Origin: Elusimicrobiota bacterium
Lineage (GTDB): Bacteria; Elusimicrobiota; Elusimicrobia; UBA1565; UBA9628
Reading direction: 5' to 3'
Length of the DNA stretch: 15,606 nt
Assembly: GCA_028871595.1 (NCBI GenBank)
Contig: JAGWMT010000052.1
Coordinates: 1 to 15,606 of the forward strand
The translations under genes and the position numbers were made by a program. Below, piece after piece: positions 1 to 6,941 of the stretch. Each line of letters begins with the position of its first letter. The first letter of the stretch is position 1. The notes under the pieces were generated by a model. It worked only from the letters and a program-made list of their open reading frames with translations. It did not search any database and was not told the DNA's origin.

Positions 1-3000
1 GTTCGAGCCCTGGGCGCGGTCGCCAGCACGGCGATCGCGTCCGCCATTTTATTCGCCGCGGCTTCCGCCGCGAGCGCTCAGTCGGTCCAGGTCACCGTCA
101 ACACCGCGTGGGTGCACGCGTCCGCGTCGGGGAAGCCGTTCAGCTGCGGAATCACCGGAGCCATCCCGCCGGAAATTCTCTGCCCGATCCAGGTCAACCC
201 GCAGCCCCAGAACGGCAACATCTCGAACGATCCTGAAATCCAGTTCGCCGACAACGGTCAGAGCCGCTGCTCGATCCCGGCGGGCAACGTCAATAATTTC
301 ATCGCCGGCACCCTGAGCTATAACGTCTGCAACTCACAGGTCTTCCTTTGCGCGCAGATCGGCATCAACGACGGCAACAACGTGCTGGCGTTGGACCTGG
401 TGGAGTTCGAGATCTTCCGCTTCGTGGACGGCGCCAACCCCTTGGACCCCGCGTCCACGCCCCCGCTGCGCACTTTCTTCATCGACGCGCCCGGGTTCGC
501 GCCCGCCTCAACGTCGCTGGTGCACATGCCCAACGACAACGACGGGTACTGCGTGATGTGGGACGCTTCCCAATCCCTCCAGGGCGGCTTCGGCAAGATC
601 AACGGCTCGTACGGCTTCCGGGTGACGGTGCAGACGAACCAGCAAGGGCAGAGCGGAAACGTCATCATCACGCAGACGCGCGCCTATCCCTCCGGCTTCA
701 CCGAAGACAGCCTCGGCGCCACCGTTTCGCAGAAGGCGATCACCGTGGAGGTCACCGACGTCCACGTCGTGCGCTCCACGCCGACCGTCGTCGGCGCGAT
801 CACCGGCGTGTCCGTGGAGCCCTATAATTTCACCTATCGCCTGTCCAAGGACGCGACGATGTACGTCAACATCCTGCAAGCGATCCCGCCCTTCGCCACT
901 TTGCGCGCCGTCGTCCCGGGCCTCCCGCGGACGGGAGAGGGAGTTCTGGGGACCTCCAGCACGCCGCCCCTGCTGAACGGCGATTCCTGGGACGGCCGCG
1001 ACAATTTCGGCAACATCCTTCCGCCCGGCAATTACCTGGCCGTCTTTCAGGCGAATTCCGCCGACCAGTACAGTCCGTCGTCGAGCGGCGGCGAAAAGAG
1101 CGACCTGTCCGCCGCCACGACGATGCAGATCGCCTTGGACCCCCTCCAAATCACGGACATCCGGGTCCAGCCCCTGCTGGGCGGCTCGACGTCCTTGGCC
1201 GTTCTCTCCTACCAGTTGACCGAGCCGTCCACGGTGTACGTGGACATTTATCCCCCGGGGACCCAGTTCTGCAACGACTCCGCGGGTAATCCCGCGCTCA
1301 ACGACATCAACAATCCCGTCACCGACGGCGGCAACGTGACGAAATTCCTGTCCGCCAGCCTGGATAATTGCGCGACCACCGGGGTGGCTCCGATTCGTTC
1401 CATCTCCCAGCAACAGGCCTCGCGCACCTCGGTCATCTCCTTCTGGGACGGCCGCGACTTCAACGGCAACGTGGTCGGCGACGGCGATTACGTATTCGCC
1501 ATCTACGCGGCTCTCCCGTCGCAGGCCGGCAAGGCATACCGCGCGAATCCCGGCGACAAGCGCGTCTGGACCTCCACTGCGAAGATCGGCTTCATCTCGG
1601 TTTCCCGCGGCCTGGTCGGCGTCACCCAGGTGACCCCGATCTCGTCGGTGATCGGTTCGAGCCCCTCCATCGCGGGCCTCAACCCGTTCTCCTTCCGCTA
1701 TCAGCTTTCCCGGGACGCCATCGTGGGCATGAAGATCTTCGACGCGACGGGCACGAAGCTGATCAAGACGCTGGTCAAGAATGAGACGCGCCCGGGGCTG
1801 TTCAACAACGTCGAGACCTGGTCGGACGGGACCGACGACAACGGATTGGCCGTTTCCTCCGGGGTCTACCTCGTGCAGTTGACCGCGGCCGATCCCGCCT
1901 TCCCGGCGAAGATCTCGACGACCACGGCCCAATTCCCACTCGATATGTTCCGCATCACGGACGTCACCGTGACGCCTCTCCTGTCCGGCGCCTCAGACCA
2001 GGTGGTCCTCAGCTATCAATTGTCCCAGCCCATGTTCGTCGCCTGGAACATTTATCCCGCCGGCTCGGTGATCGCCACCAGCGTGTCCTCCTGGCCGCCC
2101 TGCGCGAACGTGTCGCCTCCCGGAGCGTGCACCAGCTCCTCCGTTCTGACCGGAACGGGCGCCAACGCCGTCCCGGTGGTCACCTTCCACGGCCTGCGGC
2201 CGGGACGCCTGAAGATCTCTGAATTCTGGGACGGCCGCGACGCGAACGGCCTGTTCGTGCCGGATGGGAATTATGTCTTCACGTTGACCGCCCAGTCCAC
2301 GACGACCCCCGCGAATTTCGCCACGGATCGCATCTACGGGAACCTGACCGTGGCGCGGGGAGCCATCGTCTTCCTGAACTTCAGCGTCGAGCCGGACGTT
2401 CCCACGCTGTTCAATTCGAGCAACACCATCACGCTTGATCCCTTTACGATCAACTACACCTTGTCGCGGCAGTCGTCGGTGACCGTGCAGATCATGAACA
2501 CCGCTGTGCCGCCGGCTGTGGTGCGCACCTTGGTCGCCGGGTCCGTGCGTCAAGGCAACATCCTTCAGACTGATGTTTGGGACGGGCGTGACGATCTCGG
2601 GAACTTCCCGCCCAGCGGGTTCTACCTGGTCCGGGCGGTGGCCGTGGACGTGGCGTCCGTCCTGTCGTCCGGTTCCACGGCCCAGGAGACGATCTCGTAC
2701 GACCCGTTGCGCCTCTACGATCTGGCCGTGACCCCGCTGCGCGCCGACACCGGAGGCGCCGTCATCGCCTACCAGGTTTCGGAGTCCATGAAGGTGGCGA
2801 TCAAAATTTACAAGCCGGGAACGGCCTTCGACAATTCCGGAAATCCGCAGCCGCCGGATTCGTCGTCGTTGGTTCGGGTCATCACGGGCATCAGGCCGGC
2901 GCGCACCCAAATCCTCGACACATGGGACGGAAGGGACTTCCGCCTGGCTCTGGTGCCCGACGGCAACTATAAGTTCAAAATCGTGGGTTCGACCGATCCG

Positions 3001-3423
3001 ACGGCCATTGACAGCATCAGCGGAAACGTCCTCACCCCGGGTGTCCTGGCCGAGGACCGCCTGATCGACGACGTGCCCGTCGCCACGAACGGCTCCCTCA
3101 ATCCGACGGCGGACTTCGAGGGCAACACCTTCGCCTATCCGAACCCGGTCGCGGGTCCGTCCGCCACGTTCTCGATCTACACGCCGTTCCGCGCCCGCGT
3201 CCTGTTGAAGCTGTACACGATGTCCGGCCAGCTGGTGCTGAGCCGGGACTTCGGCGAGAATCCCGCCAGCTATCAGAACGGACCCGTCACCTACGTCTGG
3301 AAGAAGATCAATCAGAGCGGACGCACGGTCGCCCGCGGCCTCTATTACGCCGTGATTCGCGTCGAAGAGACGGAAGGCGGCGCGAACGTCCTCCAGACCG
3401 TGAAGAAGGTCCTGGTCCCGTGA
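1..3423 (+). CDS. Large secreted protein with FlgD-like Ig modules and T9SS-like C-terminal domain (5' partial)
   Basis: The reading frame is open from the first base, so the start codon lies upstream. The first ~26 codons read as the end of a signal peptide: a hydrophobic Ala/Leu/Ile stretch ending ASA before QS. An N-terminal domain with several cysteines (to about codon 245) is followed by six Ig-like modules. Each ends in a WDGRD-type motif followed by a Gly/Asp-x-Tyr strand, as in FlgD_ig domains; the motifs are at codons 330, 482, 607 (degenerate, WSDGTDDNG), 743, 860 and 975. The last ~100 codons (FAYPNPV..., LYTMSGQLV, GLYYAVIRV, ending KKVLVP) resemble type IX secretion C-terminal sorting domains, which themselves share the FlgD_ig fold. 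The gene overlaps the next one, a PorV/PorQ-like protein, by 4 nt (GTGA). A surface or extracellular role is inferred; no catalytic motif was seen and the substrate or ligand is unknown. Confidence 0.85.
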   Translation, partial: VRALGAVASTAIASAILFAAASAASAQSVQVTVNTAWVHASASGKPFSCGITGAIPPEILCPIQVNPQPQNGNISNDPEIQFADNGQSRCSIPAGNVNNFIAGTLSYNVCNSQVFLCAQIGINDGNNVLALDLVEFEIFRFVDGANPLDPASTPPLRTFFIDAPGFAPASTSLVHMPNDNDGYCVMWDASQSLQGGFGKINGSYGFRVTVQTNQQGQSGNVIITQTRAYPSGFTEDSLGATVSQKAITVEVTDVHVVRSTPTVVGAITGVSVEPYNFTYRLSKDATMYVNILQAIPPFATLRAVVPGLPRTGEGVLGTSSTPPLLNGDSWDGRDNFGNILPPGNYLAVFQANSADQYSPSSSGGEKSDLSAATTMQIALDPLQITDIRVQPLLGGSTSLAVLSYQLTEPSTVYVDIYPPGTQFCNDSAGNPALNDINNPVTDGGNVTKFLSASLDNCATTGVAPIRSISQQQASRTSVISFWDGRDFNGNVVGDGDYVFAIYAALPSQAGKAYRANPGDKRVWTSTAKIGFISVSRGLVGVTQVTPISSVIGSSPSIAGLNPFSFRYQLSRDAIVGMKIFDATGTKLIKTLVKNETRPGLFNNVETWSDGTDDNGLAVSSGVYLVQLTAADPAFPAKISTTTAQFPLDMFRITDVTVTPLLSGASDQVVLSYQLSQPMFVAWNIYPAGSVIATSVSSWPPCANVSPPGACTSSSVLTGTGANAVPVVTFHGLRPGRLKISEFWDGRDANGLFVPDGNYVFTLTAQSTTTPANFATDRIYGNLTVARGAIVFLNFSVEPDVPTLFNSSNTITLDPFTINYTLSRQSSVTVQIMNTAVPPAVVRTLVAGSVRQGNILQTDVWDGRDDLGNFPPSGFYLVRAVAVDVASVLSSGSTAQETISYDPLRLYDLAVTPLRADTGGAVIAYQVSESMKVAIKIYKPGTAFDNSGNPQPPDSSSLVRVITGIRPARTQILDTWDGRDFRLALVPDGNYKFKIVGSTDPTAIDSISGNVLTPGVLAEDRLIDDVPVATNGSLNPTADFEGNTFAYPNPVAGPSATFSIYTPFRARVLLKLYTMSGQLVLSRDFGENPASYQNGPVTYVWKKINQSGRTVARGLYYAVIRVEETEGGANVLQTVKKVLVP
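739..3010 (+). repeat. Three tandem A/B pairs of FlgD-like Ig modules (protein-level repeat)
   Basis: Within the large secreted protein two module types alternate. Type A carries an NFTYRLSKD-like strand (FSFRYQLSRD, FTINYTLSRQ in the later copies) and begins near 739, 1597 and 2344. Type B begins with a DPLQITDIRVQPLL-like strand (FRITDVTVTPLL, LRLYDLAVTPLR) followed by an LSYQL strand and an IYPPGT-like turn, and begins near 1138, 1936 and 2698. Each module closes with a WDGRD-like motif. The similarity is clear in protein but not at DNA level, so the duplication is old. Boundaries are approximate. Confidence 0.75.
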
Positions 3424-4397
3424 CGACCCGCCGACTCGTCGTGCTGCTCCTCGTCGCGTGCGCCGCGGTCGCCTCGCGCCCCGCGGGGGCCACGGACTCG
3501 GGGGCCGGCACCAGCGGCGCGCAATTCCTCAAGTTGGGGCAGGGCTCGGCGCGCTCCATGGCCCTGGCCGGCGCCTACGTGGCTCTCGCCGAGGGCTCCG
3601 ACGCGATGACTTCCAACCCCGCCGGTTTGGCGGCGACTCAGCAGCGCGAGTTCGCGTTCTCCTATCTCCGCGCGGTGCAGGGACTGGATTCGCCCATCTA
3701 TCTCGGCTACGCCCAACCCATGGGCCGCACCACCTGGGGCGGCAACTTCGGCTACATGAGCGACAACGGCTTCGACGTCCGCGACGCGAACGGCGTCCCG
3801 CAGCAGAACGCGAACGTCAACGTCCGCGACGGCTACGGCGCGATCGGTCTGGCGCGCTCGTTCTGGTACGAGAAGCTCTTCCTGGGCGCGGCGGTTCGCG
3901 AGATCCATGAGGACATCGCCGGATCCGCGCATGACACCTTGGCCGGTGATTTCGGGGCGATGCTGAAGCCGACCAACATGCTTTCCCTCGGCTTCTCGGT
4001 CCAGAACTTCGGCGCCAGCGCCGCCGACGTCGCCCGCGTGACGCGCGGCGGCGCCGCCCTGCGCCTCAACGATTTCGTGACCGTCTCCGGCGAGCTCAGC
4101 AAGGCGTCCGACGCCGGCGCGCAGCTGGCGGTGGGCGGGGAGTTCCAGCTTCCGGAGGAGTATCTGGATTTCGGCCAGCTGACTTTGCGGGTCGGGTATA
4201 AGAACGTGGACAGCTACGGCCAGAGCTTCAGCAGCGAACTCAAGACGCTCAAGGTGGACCAGACCAGCGGCCTGACCTTCGGCTTCGGCGTCTATACGTC
4301 CCAGGCGTTCGGTTACGGTCTATCCCTGGACTACGCCTTCGTTCCATATGGGGCTTTGGGCACGGTCGATCAGCTTTCGTTCAAGTTGAAATTTTAA
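3420..4397 (+). CDS. PorV/PorQ-family outer-membrane beta-barrel protein
   Basis: A 325-residue protein with a signal peptide (residues 1 to about 24, RRLVVLLLVACAAVA core, cleavage near AGA). The mature N-terminus holds the family hallmark at residues 35-71: QFLKLGQGSARSMALAGAY followed by DAMTSNPAGLA. Alternating beta strands run to a terminal FKLKF, typical of outer-membrane barrels (PorV/PorQ/UPF0164, FadL-like fold). In Bacteroidota, PorV shuttles type IX cargo to the attachment complex; in other phyla the family is common and its role less clear. The start is GTG at 3420, overlapping the stop of the preceding gene by 4 nt, which implies translational coupling. Being beside a protein with a T9SS-like C-terminus supports an export or anchoring role, but this is inference. 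Confidence 0.85.
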   Translation: MTTRRLVVLLLVACAAVASRPAGATDSGAGTSGAQFLKLGQGSARSMALAGAYVALAEGSDAMTSNPAGLAATQQREFAFSYLRAVQGLDSPIYLGYAQPMGRTTWGGNFGYMSDNGFDVRDANGVPQQNANVNVRDGYGAIGLARSFWYEKLFLGAAVREIHEDIAGSAHDTLAGDFGAMLKPTNMLSLGFSVQNFGASAADVARVTRGGAALRLNDFVTVSGELSKASDAGAQLAVGGEFQLPEEYLDFGQLTLRVGYKNVDSYGQSFSSELKTLKVDQTSGLTFGFGVYTSQAFGYGLSLDYAFVPYGALGTVDQLSFKLKF

Positions 4398-4418
4398 TGG
4401 TTTTTTAACGACGGCGTC

Positions 4419-4447
4419 TTGACACGTATCGTGTCGGCTGTTACACT
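4419..4447 (+). promoter_or_regulatory. Sigma70-type promoter of the Tad/Flp operon
   Basis: A perfect -35 hexamer TTGACA (4419-4424) is separated by 17 nt from TACACT (4442-4447), a 4/6 match to the -10 consensus. It sits in the AT-richer gap after the PorV-like gene and directly before the first pilin. The predicted transcription start, about 6-8 nt after the -10 box, is around 4453-4455, at or next to the ATG at 4455. Confidence 0.75.
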
Positions 4448-4454
4448 CAGACTC

Positions 4455-4634
4455 ATGCGGAAGCGAAATTTCCGCCGTTTGCTAATAGGGAAGCGAGGGC
4501 AGACCGCCGTCGAGTATCTGCTCACGACGGTCGCCTTGGCGGTCGCGTTTTCCGGACTGTTCGCGATTCTTCAGGGCCAGTTGAAGCGGTTGTTCATATT
4601 CGCCGGGGTCAAGATCTTAACGCCGTATTACTGA
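4455..4634 (+). CDS. flp: Flp-like type IVb pilin (first copy)
   Basis: A 59-residue prepilin. A basic leader (MRKRNFRRLLIGKRG) precedes QTAVEYLLTT. The expected prepilin peptidase cut is between Gly15 and Gln16, with Glu at mature position +5, then one hydrophobic helix (VALAVAFSGLFAIL) and a short tail ending ILTPYY. This is the Flp/Tad pilin pattern. The frame extends upstream to a TTG at 4419, but that TTG is the -35 box; ATG 4455 is the first start codon compatible with the promoter. No Shine-Dalgarno sequence precedes it, so the mRNA is probably leaderless. Compared with the second pilin it has no Gly/Ser tail; it may be a minor or priming pilin, which is a guess. Confidence 0.85.
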   Translation: MRKRNFRRLLIGKRGQTAVEYLLTTVALAVAFSGLFAILQGQLKRLFIFAGVKILTPYY

Positions 4635-4665
4635 CGGAAATCGAAGCGAGGGAGAAACTGCGACC

Positions 4666-4887
4666 ATGAAATTGTCTCTGGTGGGGAAAGGGATGAAGAA
4701 GCGCCTGTCGAGCCGGCGCGGACAGAATACCGTCGAGTATCTGTTGATGCTCACGGTCGTCGTGGGATTGGCGCTCGTCGTGGGCGCGTTCTTGAAGAAC
4801 AAGATGCCTGGCGTCATGAGCGGCGTCATCGACAAGATCACGGGCGCGACGAACTCGCTCGGCAGTTCGGGCGGTTCCAACCCGTAA
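4666..4887 (+). CDS. flp: Flp-like type IVb pilin (second copy, probable major pilin)
   Basis: A 73-residue prepilin: basic leader ending SSRRG, then QNTVEYLLML with Glu at +5 of the predicted mature protein, one hydrophobic helix (LTVVVGLALVVGAFL) and a short amphipathic region. A flexible tail (NSLGSSGGSNP) follows. Prepilin peptidase should cut after Gly19. The upstream GAGGGAG at 4648-4654 is 11 nt from ATG 4666, rather far. An alternative ATG at 4693 (leader MKKRLSSRRG) has GGGG/AAAGGG just before it and would give a leader of more usual length; both give the same mature pilin. It lies 31 nt after the first pilin and just before a strong hairpin, a position expected for the most abundant transcript. 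Confidence 0.85.
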   Translation: MKLSLVGKGMKKRLSSRRGQNTVEYLLMLTVVVGLALVVGAFLKNKMPGVMSGVIDKITGATNSLGSSGGSNP

Positions 4888-4900
4888 CGACTTCATCCGT

Positions 4901-4931
4901 CCTCGCCCCGGCCCATTGGGCCGGGGCGAGG
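4901..4931 (+). promoter_or_regulatory. Perfect 14-bp GC-rich stem-loop between pilins and TadE-like gene
   Basis: CCTCGCCCCGGCCC (4901-4914), loop ATT, then its exact reverse complement (4918-4931). No T-run follows, so it is not a standard intrinsic terminator. It starts 13 nt after the pilin stop codon, and the next gene's ribosome binding site lies 11 nt after the stem. It could protect the 3' end of a processed pilin mRNA or partly attenuate transcription so that pilins exceed the assembly proteins. The structure is directly seen; the role is inferred. Confidence 0.8.
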
Positions 4932-4942
4932 CGGTCGGAGTC

Positions 4943-4947
4943 GGAGG
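4943..4947 (+). promoter_or_regulatory. Ribosome binding site fixing the TadE-like start
   Basis: GGAGG lies 4 nt upstream of ATG 4952. The frame also opens with a TTG at 4916, but that codon is inside the hairpin loop and stem and has no ribosome binding site, so ATG 4952 is chosen. Confidence 0.7.
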
Positions 4948-4951
4948 AAAG

Positions 4952-5386
4952 ATGCGGAGGAAGTCCGGGCGCCGTCGAGGGCAGGTCGTCGTGGAGATGC
5001 TCCTCATTCTGCCGGTGTTCTTGGGGATCGTCTTCACGATCATGGAGATCGGGTATATTTCGTTCCAGTTGATCCTTCTCAATCACGCCGCGTACGAGGC
5101 GGTTCGTGTCGGGGGCATGACCTATTACCCCTCGAAGAGCTGGCAAGGGGCGGCGTCGGTGATGTCTCGGATTTTGCCGGGGGTGACGTTGGACTGCTAC
5201 ACGGAACCGACGGTGTACGACAAGCAGGCGGAGCAGCAGAACATGGACTTGGTGTGCAAGGCGACGGAGAACGTTCAATTGATCTTTCCGATCAGCAACA
5301 TCATCCTGGCGAAGCCGCGCGGCACCGGGAAGAGGCAGTTGATGACGATCGTCCGCATGCCGATCGAGCGGCCGTTGCTGAAATGA
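4952..5386 (+). CDS. tadE: TadE-like pseudopilin
   Basis: A 144-residue protein with a basic N-terminus and a prepilin-type junction, RRRG then QVVVEMLLILPVFLGIVF, with Glu at mature position +5, as in TadE/TadF pseudopilins (TadE_like family). The hydrophobic N-terminal helix continues into the IMEIGYISFQLILLNHAAYEAVRVG stretch typical of TadE, where an Ala-rich amphipathic helix follows the membrane segment. The C-terminal domain carries two cysteines (LDCYTEP and LVCKATE) that could form a disulfide. TadE family proteins are processed by the same peptidase as Flp and act in the inner membrane or pilus base. Start and ribosome binding site are clear. No TadF or TadG homologue follows, so this is the only minor pseudopilin of the locus in view. 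Confidence 0.85.
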   Translation: MRRKSGRRRGQVVVEMLLILPVFLGIVFTIMEIGYISFQLILLNHAAYEAVRVGGMTYYPSKSWQGAASVMSRILPGVTLDCYTEPTVYDKQAEQQNMDLVCKATENVQLIFPISNIILAKPRGTGKRQLMTIVRMPIERPLLK

Positions 5387-5408
5387 CGGATTTCGACTAG
5401 GACAACCA

Positions 5409-6164
5409 ATGGAAAAGAAAGGCGTGCTCATCCCGATGGTCCTCGCGATGCTCGCGGCGGTATTCTACCTGATGGTGCTGACCAGCAAGGAAAAGGCCCT
5501 GTCGAGCGACTACGAGAAGGTGAAGGTCCTGGTCGCCCGCGCCGACATTCCCGAGCGCACCGTTCTGCACGAGGACATGGTGGATACCATGGACGTTCCG
5601 CGCAAGTTCATGCAGCAGGACTCGTTCGAGATCAAGACGCCCTCGGACATGAAGCTGATCGTGAACTTGGTGACGCGCACCCGCATCCCGAAGGGCAACC
5701 AGATCTGCCAGTCGTCTCTCGTCTCTCTGTCTCCTGAATCGGGGCTGAGCGTCAAGATCCCCCCGGGCTACCGTGGAGCCATGCTTCCGATCGAGCCGGA
5801 AATGAAGGTCTTGATCAAGCCCGGCGACCGCGTGGACGTTCTCGTCACCTTCGACGCGATGATGAACGACGGCCGCAAGGAGAAGGTCACCGCGACCATC
5901 CTGCAGAACGTGCTGATTATCGCGGTCGGGACGAATCTGGGCCAGGGCATGAACGCCAAGCAGTTCAAGGGCATGACCGCATCCGAAGACAAGGGCGCGG
6001 CGTTCTCCGAGAAGGCGACGGTGAGCCTGGCGCTGAACCCCAACGAGGCGCAGTACCTGGCGCTGGCGCTCAAGCAGGGCGAGCCGACGGTGATCATGCG
6101 CGGTTTGGGCGACGTCGAAATGCATCCGATGGAGATGGCCAGCTTCCGCAAGCTTTTCCGTTGA
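5409..6164 (+). CDS. cpaB: Flp pilus assembly protein CpaB/RcpC
   Basis: A 251-residue protein with an N-terminal membrane anchor (residues 5-25, GVLIPMVLAMLAAVFYLMVL). A SAF domain follows at about residues 38-106 (KVLVARADIPERTVLHEDM, then RIPKGNQI), and then the RcpC/CpaB region at about 112-229 (VKIPPGYRGAMLPIEP, LIKPGDRVDVLVTF, TILQNVLIIAVG, LALNPNEAQYLALALKQGE). CpaB/RcpC works in the periplasm with the secretin, probably stabilising it or gating the pore. A weak AGGA is about 7 nt before ATG 5409; the gene starts 22 nt after the TadE-like gene and is followed 23 nt later by the secretin gene, the order usual for Tad loci. Confidence 0.9.
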   Translation: MEKKGVLIPMVLAMLAAVFYLMVLTSKEKALSSDYEKVKVLVARADIPERTVLHEDMVDTMDVPRKFMQQDSFEIKTPSDMKLIVNLVTRTRIPKGNQICQSSLVSLSPESGLSVKIPPGYRGAMLPIEPEMKVLIKPGDRVDVLVTFDAMMNDGRKEKVTATILQNVLIIAVGTNLGQGMNAKQFKGMTASEDKGAAFSEKATVSLALNPNEAQYLALALKQGEPTVIMRGLGDVEMHPMEMASFRKLFR

Positions 6165-6187
6165 TCCGAAGGTAAAGGCGCGACAAC

Positions 6188-6937
6188 ATGAATAGACAAC
6201 TCTGGGCGGCGTTGGCGCTGTTGGCGGTGCTCGCGACCAAGGCCGCGGCCCAGCCCGAGGACTCGCTGATCGCGGTTTCAGCCGATATCGTGGAGATTTC
6301 CGGTTCGTACGAGAAGGACCTCGGATTTTCATGGACGCCGTTCCAGGCCGGAGTCAACTTCGCGGAGAAGGCCATTCCGGCGGGGCAGATCATCAAGGTG
6401 GGGGATTTCGCGCGCCAGACTCAGTTGGCGACGTCGTTGAAGCTGCTGGAGACGGAGGGTAAGGCGCAATTGCTGTCCAATCCCAAGGTCATCGTCCAGG
6501 CCCAGTCCCAGGCCAACTTCGTGGTCGGCGGCGAACAGCCGTATCCGACGGCCAACGGCAACGGCACCGTGACCACCGATTTCAAGAAGTTCGGCGTCAT
6601 CATGAACATCGTTCCCGTCATCAATCCGAACAAGAAGGACACGATTCGCGCGGAACTGCAGCTCGAGGTCTCGAACGTGGACTTCTCGAAGACCGTGCAG
6701 GTCGGCAACACCTCGGTCCCCTCGGTCGTGACCCGCCAAATCCAGACCGCCGTCGAGGTCAAGAGCGGAGAGACCTTGGTGATCGGCGGCCTCAAATCCA
6801 GCACGAAGAACTCGGCGAAGACCAAGATCCCCTTTCTCGGAAGCATTCCGCTCATCGGTCTCCTCTTCACGCAGACGACGGTGACCGAAACCCAGCAGTC
6901 GCTCTTCCTCTTCCTCACGATGGAAATAGTCAAGTAA
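6188..6937 (+). CDS. cpaC: Short CpaC/RcpA-like secretin (secretin domain only)
   Basis: A 249-residue protein with a signal peptide (1-21, LWAALALLAVLATKAAA) and a secretin C-terminal domain at about residues 90-248. Motifs include LLSNPKVIVQAQSQANFVVGGEQPYP, VPSVVTRQIQTAVEVKSGETLVIGGL and KIPFLGSIPLIGLLF. Between them, residues 24-90 match the segment just before the barrel core in longer secretins (SLIAVSADIVEIS). CpaC secretins are usually about 450-600 residues with N-terminal BON/N0-type domains; those are absent here. The gene would form the outer-membrane pore for the pilus. AAAGG at 6174-6178 is 9 nt before the ATG, and the protein begins with a proper signal peptide, so it is a complete short gene rather than a fragment. 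The ATPase gene starts 4 nt after it. Confidence 0.85.
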   Translation: MNRQLWAALALLAVLATKAAAQPEDSLIAVSADIVEISGSYEKDLGFSWTPFQAGVNFAEKAIPAGQIIKVGDFARQTQLATSLKLLETEGKAQLLSNPKVIVQAQSQANFVVGGEQPYPTANGNGTVTTDFKKFGVIMNIVPVINPNKKDTIRAELQLEVSNVDFSKTVQVGNTSVPSVVTRQIQTAVEVKSGETLVIGGLKSSTKNSAKTKIPFLGSIPLIGLLFTQTTVTETQQSLFLFLTMEIVK

Positions 6938-6941
6938 AACC

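Noticed and set aside
508..1932. Long antisense reading frame (474 codons)
   Set aside because: It is the GC-rich shadow of the large secreted protein: Arg/Gly/Val/Asp-biased, low complexity, with no recognisable domain.
739..3010. DNA-level tandem repeat or recent duplication
   Set aside because: The module similarity is visible only in protein; the nucleotide copies have diverged, so no active repeat is supported.
4398..4410. T-run after the PorV-like gene as an intrinsic terminator
   Set aside because: TTTTTT at 4401-4406 is preceded only by a ~4-bp stem with a tiny loop (around TTCAAGTTGAA), too weak to call.
4419..4421. TTG as start of the first pilin
   Set aside because: The TTG is part of the -35 hexamer TTGACA, has no ribosome binding site, and would make an over-long leader; ATG 4455 fits better.
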